A stretch of 64,000 nucleotides of DNA, from positions 590,392 to 654,391 of the forward strand of contig NZ_LQPS01000043.1 in the NCBI RefSeq assembly GCF_002101885.1. The letters are read 5' to 3'. Source of the stretch: Mycolicibacter senuensis. GTDB taxonomy: Bacteria > Actinomycetota > Actinomycetes > Mycobacteriales > Mycobacteriaceae. The position numbers and the translations under genes are program-made. The number at the start of each line of letters is the position of its first letter. The stretch's first letter is position 1. This document shows positions 45,766-53,599 of the stretch, in pieces. The notes beneath the pieces were generated by a model. It was not told the DNA's origin and did no database searches. It saw only the letters and a list, made by a program, of their open reading frames with translations.

Positions 45766-46509
45766 GTGACTGACAGCGAAACGTCCGCAGCAAAGCCCCC
45801 GTTCGTCTCCCGTTCGGTCCTGGTCACCGGCGGTAACCGGGGTATCGGATTGGCGATCGCGCAGCGGCTGGCCGCCGACGGCCACCAGGTGGCGGTGACC
45901 CACCGCGGCTCCGGGGCGCCGGAAGGACTGTTCGGGGTGGTTTGCGATGTCACCGACAACGAGGCCGTCGACCGGGCGTTCAAAGAGGTCGAGGAGCACC
46001 AGGGCCCGGTGGAGGTGCTGGTGGCCAACGCCGGCATCTCCAAGGACGCGTTCCTGATGCGGATGACCGAGGAGCGATTCGAAGAGGTCATCGACGCCAA
46101 CCTCACCGGCGCCTTCCGGGTGACCCAGCGGGCGTCGCGCAGCATGCAGCGCAAGCGTTTCGGCCGGATCATCTACATCGGCTCGGTGTCGGGCATGTGG
46201 GGCATCGGCAACCAGGCCAACTACGCCGCGGCCAAGGCCGGTCTGATCGGCATGGCCCGCTCGATCTCGCGGGAGCTGTCCAAGGCGGGCGTCACCGCCA
46301 ACGTCGTCGCCCCCGGCTACATCGACACCGAGATGACCCGCGCGCTCGACGAGCGGATTCAGGCCGGTGCACTGGAGTTCATCCCCGCCAAGCGCGTCGG
46401 AACCGCCGAGGAGGTCGCCGGGGCGGTCAGCTTCCTGGCGTCCGAGGACGCCGGCTACATCGCCGGCGCGGTGATCCCCGTCGACGGCGGCATGGGCATG
46501 GGCCACTGA
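45766..46509 (+). CDS. fabG1: 3-oxoacyl-ACP reductase of FAS-II (MabA)
   Basis: This 247-residue short-chain dehydrogenase performs the beta-ketoacyl-ACP reduction of FAS-II in mycolic acid synthesis. It has the NADP loop VTGGNRGIGLAIAQRL, the NAG motif LVANAGISKDAF, and the catalytic Ser-Tyr-Lys in GSVSGMWGIGNQANYAAAK. The GTG at 45766 is chosen over an ATG two codons upstream because it keeps the 6-nt spacing from the conserved -10 and gives the same length as the M. tuberculosis protein. inhA follows after 24 nt in the same operon. Confidence 0.97.
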   Translation: MTDSETSAAKPPFVSRSVLVTGGNRGIGLAIAQRLAADGHQVAVTHRGSGAPEGLFGVVCDVTDNEAVDRAFKEVEEHQGPVEVLVANAGISKDAFLMRMTEERFEEVIDANLTGAFRVTQRASRSMQRKRFGRIIYIGSVSGMWGIGNQANYAAAKAGLIGMARSISRELSKAGVTANVVAPGYIDTEMTRALDERIQAGALEFIPAKRVGTAEEVAGAVSFLASEDAGYIAGAVIPVDGGMGMGH

Positions 46510-46533
46510 CGCCCCCGAACGAAAAGGACTGAC

Positions 46534-47343
46534 ATGGCAGGCATTCTCGAAGGCAAGCGGATCCTGGTCACCGGGATCATCACCGACTCCTCGATCGCGT
46601 TCCACATCGCCAAGGAAGCCCAGGAGGCCGGCGCGCAGCTGGTGTGCACCGGCTTCGACCGGCTGCGGCTGATCCAGCGCATCATCGATCGGCTTCCGGA
46701 GCCGGCGCCGTTATTGGAACTCGACGTGCAGAACCAGGAGCACCTGGACACGCTGGCCGACCGGGTCACCGAGGTGATCGGGGAGGGCAACAAGCTCGAC
46801 GGCGTGGTGCACTCGATCGGGTTCATGCCGCAGACCGGCATGGGCGTCAACCCGTTCTTCGACGCCCCCTACGAGGACGTCGCCAAGGGCATTCACATCT
46901 CGGCGTATTCCTATGCCTCCCTGGCCAAGGCGACGCTGCCGATCATGAACCCCGGCGGGTCGATCGTGGGCATGGACTTCGACCCGACCCGGGCGATGCC
47001 GGCCTACAACTGGATGACGGTGGCCAAGAGCGCGCTGGAGTCGGTGAACCGCTTCGTCGCGCGGGAGGCCGGCCCGGCCGGCGTGCGGTCGAATCTGGTT
47101 GCGGCCGGGCCGATCCGCACCCTGGCGATGAGCGCCATCGTGGGCGGTGCGCTCGGCGAGGGCGCCGGCGAGCAGATCCGGCTGCTGGAGGAGGGCTGGG
47201 ATCAGCGTGCCCCGGTCGGCTGGGACATGAAGGATCCCGCACCGGTGGCCAAGACCGTCTGCGCACTGTTGTCGGACTGGCTGCCCGCCACCACCGGCAC
47301 CGTCATCTACGCCGACGGCGGCGCCCACACCCAGTTGCTCTAA
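46534..47343 (+). CDS. inhA: NADH-dependent enoyl-ACP reductase
   Basis: This 269-residue enzyme reduces trans-2-enoyl-ACP in FAS-II mycolate elongation and is the target of the isoniazid-NAD adduct. It has SGIITDSS-like ILVTGIITDSSIAFHIAK at the NADH site, residues around S94 in GVVHSIGFMPQTGMG, and catalytic Y158 and K165 in AYNWMTVAKSALESVN. Length and numbering equal M. tuberculosis InhA. The sequence shows wild-type residues at I21 and S94, positions known for resistance. AAAAGGA precedes the ATG. Confidence 0.98.
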   Translation: MAGILEGKRILVTGIITDSSIAFHIAKEAQEAGAQLVCTGFDRLRLIQRIIDRLPEPAPLLELDVQNQEHLDTLADRVTEVIGEGNKLDGVVHSIGFMPQTGMGVNPFFDAPYEDVAKGIHISAYSYASLAKATLPIMNPGGSIVGMDFDPTRAMPAYNWMTVAKSALESVNRFVAREAGPAGVRSNLVAAGPIRTLAMSAIVGGALGEGAGEQIRLLEEGWDQRAPVGWDMKDPAPVAKTVCALLSDWLPATTGTVIYADGGAHTQLL

Positions 47344-47355
47344 ATAGGACGCCGG

Positions 47356-48387
47356 GTGGATATAGGCGCCGTCTTACTCCTCTCCTTCGGCGGGCCCGAG
47401 GGACCCGAGCAGGTCCGGCCGTTCCTGGCGAACGTCACCCGGGGACGCGGCGTGCCGCCGGCCCGGCTCGACGCGGTCGCGCAGCACTACCGGCATTTCG
47501 GCGGGGTATCGCCGATCAACGCGATCAACCGAGCGCTGGCCGACGCACTGCGCGCCGAATTGCCGGAACTGCCAGTCTATTTCGGCAATCGAAACTGGGA
47601 GCCCTTCGTCGAGGACACGGTCGCGGCGATGGCCGATGACGGGGTGCGCCGCGCGGCGGTGTTCGCCACCTCGGCGTGGGGCGGGTACTCGGGCTGCGAG
47701 CAGTATTCGCAAGACATCGCCCGGGCACGGGCCGCCGTCGGTCGCGGTGCCCCGGAACTGATCAAACTGCGCCAGTACTTCGACCATCCGCTGTTCGTGG
47801 CGATGTTCGCCGAGGCGATCGCCGCAGCCGCCGACACGCTGCCGGCCGACCTGCGAGACAGCGCCCGGCTGGTGTTCACCGCGCACTCGATACCGGTGGC
47901 CGCAGACGACCGCTACGGGCGGCGGCTCTACAGCCGCCAGGTCGCGCACGCGACCCGCCTGGTGGCGGCCGCGGCGGGATACCCCCACTATGACCAGGTG
48001 TGGCAGTCGCGCTCCGGGCCGCCGCAGGTGCCCTGGCTGGAGCCCGACGTCGAGGCACATGTCGCTGGGCTCGCCGAATCGGGGATCCGCGCGGTGATCG
48101 TGTGCCCCATCGGATTTCTCAGCGACAACATCGAGGTGCTCTGGGATCTCGACACCGAGGTGGCCGAGCAGGCGCAGGCGGCCGGAATCGCCTACGCCCG
48201 CGCAGCCACCCCGAACGCGGACCGGCGGTTGGCGCGGCTGGTGCGCGGGCTCATCGACGAACTGCGCAACGGCGGCCCACCCCAGCGGCTTGCCGGCCCG
48301 GCCGGGCTGGGCTGCGGGTTCGGTGTCGACGGGGCACCATGCGGGGCAGCGCACTGCGCGGTGGCCGTGGCGCCCGCGGTGCGCTGA
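47356..48387 (+). CDS. hemH: Ferrochelatase (coproporphyrin III type)
   Basis: This 343-residue enzyme inserts iron into (copro)porphyrin in the late heme pathway. Marks include LLLSFGGPEGPEQVRPFLAN, FGNRNWEPFVEDTVAAMADD, VFTAHSIPVAADD with the catalytic histidine and IGFLSDNIEVLWDLDTE. Cysteines in GYSGCEQY and the C-terminal GLGCGFGVDGAPCGAAHC fit the 2Fe-2S cluster known for mycobacterial ferrochelatase. The GTG at 47356 is 12 nt after inhA, so it ends the fabG1-inhA-hemH operon. Also called cpfC or hemZ. Confidence 0.95.
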   Translation: MDIGAVLLLSFGGPEGPEQVRPFLANVTRGRGVPPARLDAVAQHYRHFGGVSPINAINRALADALRAELPELPVYFGNRNWEPFVEDTVAAMADDGVRRAAVFATSAWGGYSGCEQYSQDIARARAAVGRGAPELIKLRQYFDHPLFVAMFAEAIAAAADTLPADLRDSARLVFTAHSIPVAADDRYGRRLYSRQVAHATRLVAAAAGYPHYDQVWQSRSGPPQVPWLEPDVEAHVAGLAESGIRAVIVCPIGFLSDNIEVLWDLDTEVAEQAQAAGIAYARAATPNADRRLARLVRGLIDELRNGGPPQRLAGPAGLGCGFGVDGAPCGAAHCAVAVAPAVR

Positions 48388-48405
48388 CGGGTCACCGCCG
48401 CAGAT

Positions 48406-49254
48406 CTACCGCCAGGCCGAGCGCAGGATCGCGGTCACCGCGGCGTTGCGCGCCGAGCGCACCACCGCAGCCAGCGGGCGGACGGCATCGACCGCGCTCT
48501 GCACCGCGCTCGAGGAGTGCGCGGTGGCGGTGAGCAGATCGGCGCTGACGGCGACAATCGCCTCGACGTGGGCGGCGCTTTGCAGCACCCGCACCGCGCG
48601 CGGCGGCGCGTGATCTGGAACACGGTGCAGCGCCGCGGCTTCCAGCATCTGTTCGACCTGGAGTCGGGGGTCTTCGACGCCGTAGTCGGCCCAGCGTGAA
48701 CTGGTCGACCCCAATGCCTCGGCGGCCGTTCGGACCGCCGAGCGCAACGCATACTCGGCGTCGCCGAGGTCGTGGTGCTCGGCGACCGGCATCCCGGTCA
48801 GCGGGTAGGCGGTCCAGGACAGTTCGGTGACGGGTTCGCCGGGGGAATCGGGATCCTCGAGGTAGAGCGGCACCAGTCCGATCGCACCCGAGGAATCCGC
48901 GCTCCCGATCAGCACCGCCTCGCCGGCGGCCACCGCCTCGCGGGCGAACACGGTTCCGGCCGGCAGCCCGCGTACGTCGCCGGGAACCGGAAGCACCGGC
49001 TGGATGGCCGACCCGGCGGCCGGCCCGGCGGCCGGGGCGGCCGCACCGCGCACCAGCTGCAGCAACGAGGCCGACCCTCCGTCGTGCCCGCCCGACCAGG
49101 CCCACCCGGCCTCGCCGATGCTGATCGCGTCATAAGCGGCCACCGATTGCACTGGCGCCCAAGCCGATAGTGCGTCCAACAGATCGTCGGGCGCCGCCTG
49201 GCCGGCAAGCCAGGCGTTGGCCCACACCGATAAGGAGACACTGGGGCACCACAT
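48406..49254 (-). CDS. Rv1486c-like hypothetical protein
   Basis: This 282-residue protein begins MWCPSVSLSVWANAWLAGQA and continues with ALSAWAPVQSVAAYDAISIG. The middle is alanine-rich and contains LPAGTVFAREAVAAGEAVLI, and the C-terminal half is helical (LQVEQMLEAAALHRVPDHAP). No membrane helix or catalytic motif was found. It is convergent with hemH (18-nt gap) and divergent from the NfeD gene. Position and start match M. tuberculosis Rv1486c. Its role is unknown to me. Confidence 0.85.
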   Translation of the reverse strand: MWCPSVSLSVWANAWLAGQAAPDDLLDALSAWAPVQSVAAYDAISIGEAGWAWSGGHDGGSASLLQLVRGAAAPAAGPAAGSAIQPVLPVPGDVRGLPAGTVFAREAVAAGEAVLIGSADSSGAIGLVPLYLEDPDSPGEPVTELSWTAYPLTGMPVAEHHDLGDAEYALRSAVRTAAEALGSTSSRWADYGVEDPRLQVEQMLEAAALHRVPDHAPPRAVRVLQSAAHVEAIVAVSADLLTATAHSSSAVQSAVDAVRPLAAVVRSARNAAVTAILRSAWR

Positions 49255-49321
49255 GATGCAAGGCAGTGTAGTTGTCCGCGCTGCCCGTCCCGGTCCGCAC
49301 GGGTTTCGGTGATTCTCAAGC

Positions 49322-49327
49322 TATCCT
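49322..49327 (+). promoter_or_regulatory. Probable -10 hexamer of a leaderless nfeD promoter
   Basis: TATCCT lies 6 nt before the ATG at 49334 with no purine-rich ribosome site, the leaderless spacing. It sits in the 79-nt divergent gap shared with the Rv1486c-like gene. Confidence 0.5.
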
Positions 49328-49333
49328 GGCGGC

Positions 49334-49768
49334 ATGTCGACTGCCCTGATCTGGTTGGTCTTCGCTCTCGGGCTCGCCGGCGCCGAGGCGCTCACGGGCG
49401 ACATGTTCCTGTTGATGTTGTCCGGCGGTGCGCTGTCGGCGGCGGGGGCGAGTTGGCTGACCGGCTGGCCGCTGTGGTCGGACGGCGCGGTTTTCCTGGT
49501 GGTGTCGGTGCTGCTGCTGATCCTGGTGCGGCCGGCACTGCGGCGGCGGCTGTGGTCGGGGGCCGGCGCTGAGACCGGTGTGGTGGCCCTGCAGGGCAAG
49601 ACCGCGCTGGTGCTCGACCGGGTCGAGCAGCATGGCGGCCGGGTGAAACTCGGCGGCGAGGTGTGGACGGCGCGCCCACTGGCCGACGACGACGTCTTCG
49701 AGCCGGGAGAGCAGGTCACCGTGATGCACATCGACGGGGCCACCGCGGTGGTCAGCAAGGTCTTGTAG
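49334..49768 (+). CDS. NfeD-like membrane protein
   Basis: This 144-residue protein has three hydrophobic segments (LIWLVFALGLAGAEALTGDM, LLMLSGGALSAAGASWLTGW, VFLVVSVLLLILVRPAL) and a C-terminal OB-fold-like domain (GKTALVLDRVEQHGGRVKLG, then FEPGEQVTVMHIDGATAVV). NfeD proteins pair with stomatins in membrane microdomains. The stomatin gene follows after 15 nt, as Rv1487-Rv1488 in M. tuberculosis. Short NfeD class, without the N-terminal protease domain. Confidence 0.93.
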   Translation: MSTALIWLVFALGLAGAEALTGDMFLLMLSGGALSAAGASWLTGWPLWSDGAVFLVVSVLLLILVRPALRRRLWSGAGAETGVVALQGKTALVLDRVEQHGGRVKLGGEVWTARPLADDDVFEPGEQVTVMHIDGATAVVSKVL

Positions 49769-49783
49769 AGAAAGGGAGTGCTC

Positions 49784-50932
49784 ATGGAAGGCGCTACGAC
49801 CGGCCTGGTGTTGCTGGCTGTCCTGGTGGTGTTCGCGGCGATCGTGGTCGCCAAATCGGTGGCACTGATCCCGCAGGCGGAGGCGGCGGTGATCGAACGG
49901 CTGGGTCGCTACAGCCGCACGGTCAGCGGCCAGTTGACCCTGCTGGTGCCGTTCATCGACCGGGTGCGCGCGCGCATCGACCTGCGCGAACGGGTGGTGT
50001 CGTTCCCCCCGCAGCCGGTGATCACCGAGGACAACCTGACGCTGAACATCGACACCGTGGTCTACTTCCAGGTCACCAATCCCAAGGCCGCGGTGTACGA
50101 GATCAGCAACTACATCGTCGGTGTGGAGCAGCTGACCACCACCACGCTGCGCAACGTGGTCGGCGGGATGACGCTGGAACAGACGCTGACCTCGCGTGAG
50201 GTGATCAACAGCCAGCTGCGCGGTGTCCTCGACGAGGCGACCGGCCGCTGGGGGCTGCGGGTGGCCCGGGTGGAGCTGCGCAGCATCGACCCGCCGCCGT
50301 CGATCCAGGCGTCGATGGAGAAGCAGATGAAGGCCGACCGCGAGAAGCGGGCGATGATCCTCACCGCCGAGGGCCAGCGCGAGGCCGCGATCAAGCAGGC
50401 CGAGGGGGAGAAGCAGGCCGAGATCCTCACCGCCGAGGGCGCCAAACAGGCCTCGATCCTGGCTGCCGAGGGTGAGCGTCAGTCCCGGATGCTGCGGGCC
50501 CAGGGCGAGCGGGCTGCGGCCTACCTGCAGGCGCAGGGCCAGGCCAAGGCCATCGAGAAGACGTTCGCGGCGATCAAGGCCGGCCGGCCCACCCCCGAGC
50601 TGCTGGCCTACCAGTATCTGCAGGTACTGCCGGAGATGGCGCGCGGCGAGGCCAACAAGGTGTGGGTGGTGCCCAGCGACTTCGGCAGCGCGCTGCAGGG
50701 CTTCACCAAGCTGCTGGGAGCACCGGGCGAGGACGGCGTCTTCCGTTACCAGCCGTCGCCGGTCGACGACACCCCGACCCGGCCGGAGGACGACAGCGAC
50801 GAGGTCGCCGACTGGTTCACCACCCAGACCGACCCGGCGATCGCACAGGCGGTCGCCAAGGCCGAGGCCGATGCGCGCAAGCCGGTCGAGGGAGCGATCC
50901 TGCCGCCGCAGCTCGACACCGGCATGGCGTGA
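49784..50932 (+). CDS. SPFH/stomatin-like protein
   Basis: This 382-residue protein has one N-terminal membrane anchor (GLVLLAVLVVFAAIVVA), an SPFH/PHB domain (AVIERLGRYSRTVSGQLTLL through DPPPSIQASMEKQ) and a long alanine/glutamate coiled coil with repeats of AEGEKQAEILTAEG. The C-terminus (VWVVPSDFGSALQGFTKL) is typical of stomatin-type Rv1488. It is expected to form membrane oligomers with NfeD. The ATG at 49784 is chosen since AAGGGAG is upstream; a GTG at 49778 overlaps that site. The stop overlaps the next gene's GTG. Confidence 0.95.
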   Translation: MEGATTGLVLLAVLVVFAAIVVAKSVALIPQAEAAVIERLGRYSRTVSGQLTLLVPFIDRVRARIDLRERVVSFPPQPVITEDNLTLNIDTVVYFQVTNPKAAVYEISNYIVGVEQLTTTTLRNVVGGMTLEQTLTSREVINSQLRGVLDEATGRWGLRVARVELRSIDPPPSIQASMEKQMKADREKRAMILTAEGQREAAIKQAEGEKQAEILTAEGAKQASILAAEGERQSRMLRAQGERAAAYLQAQGQAKAIEKTFAAIKAGRPTPELLAYQYLQVLPEMARGEANKVWVVPSDFGSALQGFTKLLGAPGEDGVFRYQPSPVDDTPTRPEDDSDEVADWFTTQTDPAIAQAVAKAEADARKPVEGAILPPQLDTGMA

Positions 50933-51312
50933 GCGCGCTGACCCGGCGGCCGACCTACGCGGCGCTGGCGGCGTTTCTGGCCGCCGACGCGGTGGCGTCG
51001 GCGATTCCGGTGCCCTACGTGGCCAGGAACATGGACGCCATGCGGATCCCGCCCCGGGTCCGCTGGGCGGTCCCGGTGGCCAAGGCCGCCGCCGCGCTGG
51101 GCCTGGGGTCGGTATTCCGCTTCCCGGGTGTCGCCCGGGCGACCACCGCAATGCTGACCGCGTATTTCGCCGGGGCGCTCGGCATCCAGCTGCGGGTCCG
51201 CAACCGCGCGGCCAACATCGTGCCGGCGGTGCTGCTGCTGGCCGTGTTCGCCGTCATGACGGGGCAGGGCCCGCATACCGCGGGAAGCGGCGTACGGGCC
51301 CTGGAGCCGTGA
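50929..51312 (+). CDS. DoxX-like membrane protein (Rv1489-like)
   Basis: This 127-residue protein has about three to four hydrophobic segments: YAALAAFLAADAVASAIPV, VPVAKAAAALGLGSVF, ATTAMLTAYFAGALGIQL and IVPAVLLLAVFAVM. This resembles small DoxX-like proteins. The GTG at 50929 overlaps the stomatin stop by 4 nt (GTGA), so it is coupled to nfeD-stomatin. The tail GPHTAGSGVRALEP looks soluble. It converges on the aquaporin with a 7-nt gap. Function unknown. Confidence 0.8.
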   Translation: MSALTRRPTYAALAAFLAADAVASAIPVPYVARNMDAMRIPPRVRWAVPVAKAAAALGLGSVFRFPGVARATTAMLTAYFAGALGIQLRVRNRAANIVPAVLLLAVFAVMTGQGPHTAGSGVRALEP

Positions 51313-51319
51313 CGAGCCG

Positions 51320-52021
51320 TCAACCCCGGCGGCCGCCGCTGTGTTCGTGGCGGGTGGCGGTGTGTTCGTCGAGGCTGGTGGCCTTGTAGGCGTAGGCGGC
51401 CACGACCGCGCCGAGCACCTGGGCCAGCAGGTAGACCCAGAGGAACTTCCAGGCGAAGACGCCCGACAGCATCAGCCCGAAGGTGATGGCCGGGTTGAAC
51501 GCGGCACCGGAGATGGCGCCGACCGCCACCACACCGACGGTGACGATGAACCCGATCGCCAGACCGTAGAAGCTGTTGCCGGCACTGTCTTTGCTGGTTG
51601 CCGTGTGCAACACTACGTAGCAGAGCGCGAATGTGAATACCAATTCGGCCAGGAATGCCGGCCAGACGGCACCGCTCAGATCCAGGGTGCCGGTGGAGTA
51701 TTTGTCGTGCCACAGTCCGAAACCCACTCCGAATGCGGCGAGCGCGCCGACCAACTGGGCGACGATGTAGGGCCCGAGATCGCCCAAGGGCAGTGCCCCC
51801 CGCAAATAGGCGGCGATCGACACCGCCGGGTTCAGGTGGCCTCCCGAAATATGCCCGCTGGCGTACACCATCACCATCAGCACAGCGCCGATGCCCAGCG
51901 CGGTGGCGGCGACGACGCATTCGGATCCGCCCAACACGATGCCGATCACCGCGAACATGAAAACAAACGTGCCGATCATTTCGGTCAAATATTTGCGCAC
52001 CGCGGCGTTCTGATCAGGCAT
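51320..52021 (-). CDS. Aquaporin/MIP-family channel
   Basis: This 233-residue channel has six membrane helices and two NPA half-helices: SGGHLNPAVSIAAYL (loop B) and SGAAFNPAITFGLML (loop E). The residue after the second NPA, usually the arginine of the selectivity filter, is isoleucine here, as in some bacterial MIPs; this would widen or change selectivity towards small solutes. An N-terminal FVFMFAVIGIVLGGSE and a histidine-rich C-terminal tail (HTATRHEHSGGRRG) are seen. GAAGGGA precedes the ATG. M. tuberculosis has no aquaporin here as I recall, so this is an accessory gene. Confidence 0.92.
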   Translation of the reverse strand: MPDQNAAVRKYLTEMIGTFVFMFAVIGIVLGGSECVVAATALGIGAVLMVMVYASGHISGGHLNPAVSIAAYLRGALPLGDLGPYIVAQLVGALAAFGVGFGLWHDKYSTGTLDLSGAVWPAFLAELVFTFALCYVVLHTATSKDSAGNSFYGLAIGFIVTVGVVAVGAISGAAFNPAITFGLMLSGVFAWKFLWVYLLAQVLGAVVAAYAYKATSLDEHTATRHEHSGGRRG

Positions 52022-52194
52022 TGATCCGGTCCCTTCGATCCGTCGAGCACCGCTCGAATTCGTGCCGTGCCGGCACTGACATCAACGTTAACGGGGCTTT
52101 ACGCATTTTCTCGATCTGCGCAGGCTGTTTTACACCGAATTGTTGCCGGATTGGGGAGGCCTTCGTGTCGTTTGCCAGGGCATCGTGCGCCGGG

Positions 52195-52671
52195 TCATCG
52201 GTCCAGCCGCAGTTCGACGATCGGCAGCGCGGTGTCGGTCGCGGTGACCGGCGTGCCCAACGTCCGTTCGAGCACCGCGCTGAACCGCTCCCAGGTGCGC
52301 GGGTGGCGCCGGATGTAGTCACCCAGCACCCGGTCCGCCTCGCCCTGATCCAGTACCCGCGCGGTGGCCGCAGCGGGCGGCCGGCTGCCGGCGTAGACCC
52401 GGACCCGCGGGTCGGCGGTGATGTTGCGGAACCACTGGGCCCGATCCCCGAAACCGGAGGCAACGACGTAGCTGTCGGCAGGGTGGCCCCGGACTTCGAG
52501 AACCTCCAGCACGACGTGGCGCCGGGCACCGGTGTTGCGTCCGAGGTGCTCGAGCATCAGCAGGCGCCCTCCCAGCAGGCCGCCGAGTCGTGCCCGGTAC
52601 AGCCAGATCGGAGCCCGCGTCAGCCGCCTCGACCGCAGCAGTCGACTGGCGGCTTCGGCGAGGACGGACAT
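52195..52671 (-). CDS. Ddn-like deazaflavin (F420)-dependent oxidoreductase
   Basis: This 158-residue protein matches the Ddn/nitroreductase family of split-barrel F420 enzymes: LLMLEHLGRNTGARRHVVLE, then SYVVASGFGDRAQWFRNI, DPRVRVYAGSR and ARVLDQGEADRVL. Members reduce quinones or nitroimidazole prodrugs with F420H2. The ATG at 52671 (MSVLAEAASRLLRSRRL) starts 2 nt after the TVP38 stop; a longer frame upstream is proline/arginine-rich and reads inside the TVP38 gene. It is likely co-transcribed with the TVP38-family gene. Substrate unknown. Confidence 0.87.
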   Translation of the reverse strand: MSVLAEAASRLLRSRRLTRAPIWLYRARLGGLLGGRLLMLEHLGRNTGARRHVVLEVLEVRGHPADSYVVASGFGDRAQWFRNITADPRVRVYAGSRPPAAATARVLDQGEADRVLGDYIRRHPRTWERFSAVLERTLGTPVTATDTALPIVELRLDR

Positions 52672-52673
52672 GC

Positions 52674-53441
52674 TCAGCAGGTCACCGCCGGCTCGGCGGC
52701 CCCGGCGGCGGCGCTGGTATCCCCGGTACCCGGGTGGCGGCGGTGGCTGCGCACCTCGTAGACCAGCAGTGCCACCCCGACCGCGGCGGTGCATGCCGAC
52801 ACCGCGAACAGCTGTGGGCTCACATCGCCGGTGAGCGCGTCACCCAGCACCACCACCGCGGCGGTGCCCGGCAGTAGCCCGACCAGGGTGGCCACCGTAT
52901 AAGGCAGCAACCGCACCGCCGACGCGCCGGCGGCATAGTTGATCACCGAGAACGGGATCGCCGGAATCAACCGCAGCGACACCACCGCCGGCCAGCCGCG
53001 CTCACGCAGCCGGGCGTCCAGCGAGTGCATCCGCGGATGACGCACCACCCGGCTCAGCTGCCAACCGAACACCCGCATCAGGACCAGCACCGTTACGGCG
53101 CTCAGCGCGCTGGCCGACACCGCCAGGACAATGCCCAGCCAGGGCCCGAACAGCAGGCCGGCGGCGAGGGTGAACGCGGTACGGGGGAACGGAAGCACCG
53201 TGACCACGGTGTGTGCGGCCAGAAACGCCAGTGGAAACCACGGGCCGAGCGTCTGCGCCCAGTCCCGCAACTGCACCGCGGTCGGCACCGGGACCAGCAG
53301 TGCCACCGCGACCAGGGTCACGATCACCGCCGTGGTCAACGCCAATCGCCACACGGCCACCTGACGGGCGATGGCCACCGCCGCCGGCCATGCGTTGCGC
53401 AGCGCCTGCGGGATTCCGGTCGCAGCGGTCTTCACGGCCAT
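52674..53441 (-). CDS. TVP38/TMEM64-family membrane protein
   Basis: This 255-residue membrane protein belongs to the DedA/TVP38 (SNARE-associated) family. It has five to six hydrophobic segments and the signature FPRTAFTLAAGLLFGPWLG, followed by LRERGWPAVVSLRLIPAIPF and VINYAAGASAVRLLPYTVA. Related proteins act in lipid scrambling or membrane homeostasis. The start ATG at 53441 lies 158 nt divergent from mutA. Equivalent to Rv1491c by position. Exact role unknown. Confidence 0.9.
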   Translation of the reverse strand: MAVKTAATGIPQALRNAWPAAVAIARQVAVWRLALTTAVIVTLVAVALLVPVPTAVQLRDWAQTLGPWFPLAFLAAHTVVTVLPFPRTAFTLAAGLLFGPWLGIVLAVSASALSAVTVLVLMRVFGWQLSRVVRHPRMHSLDARLRERGWPAVVSLRLIPAIPFSVINYAAGASAVRLLPYTVATLVGLLPGTAAVVVLGDALTGDVSPQLFAVSACTAAVGVALLVYEVRSHRRHPGTGDTSAAAGAAEPAVTC

Positions 53442-53570
53442 CAGGGTACGGGCCGATGGTTAACGAATTGCGGCGCACCAAGGCGGTTTTGGCGTCCGGC
53501 GCACCTCCGCCGCGCCCGCCGAGCGCGATCATTTAGCCTGGTGAACACGTGTCGAGTAGCGATCCATCAG

Positions 53571-53584
53571 TTACTCACGAGTAA
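53571..53584. promoter_or_regulatory. Palindrome in front of mutA
   Basis: TTACTC-AC-GAGTAA is a perfect 6-nt inverted repeat 16 nt before the mutA GTG, just ahead of its CAGGAG ribosome site. The arrangement GTTAC-N6-GTAAT resembles loosely a GlnR half-site pair. A regulator bound here could block transcription of mutAB. Identity of the regulator is guesswork. Confidence 0.4.
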
Positions 53585-53599
53585 TAACAGGAGTCGCCG

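Noticed and set aside
49316..51151. Long minus-strand frame over nfeD and stomatin
   Set aside because: Proline/glutamine/arginine-rich antisense shadow of the stomatin coiled coil.
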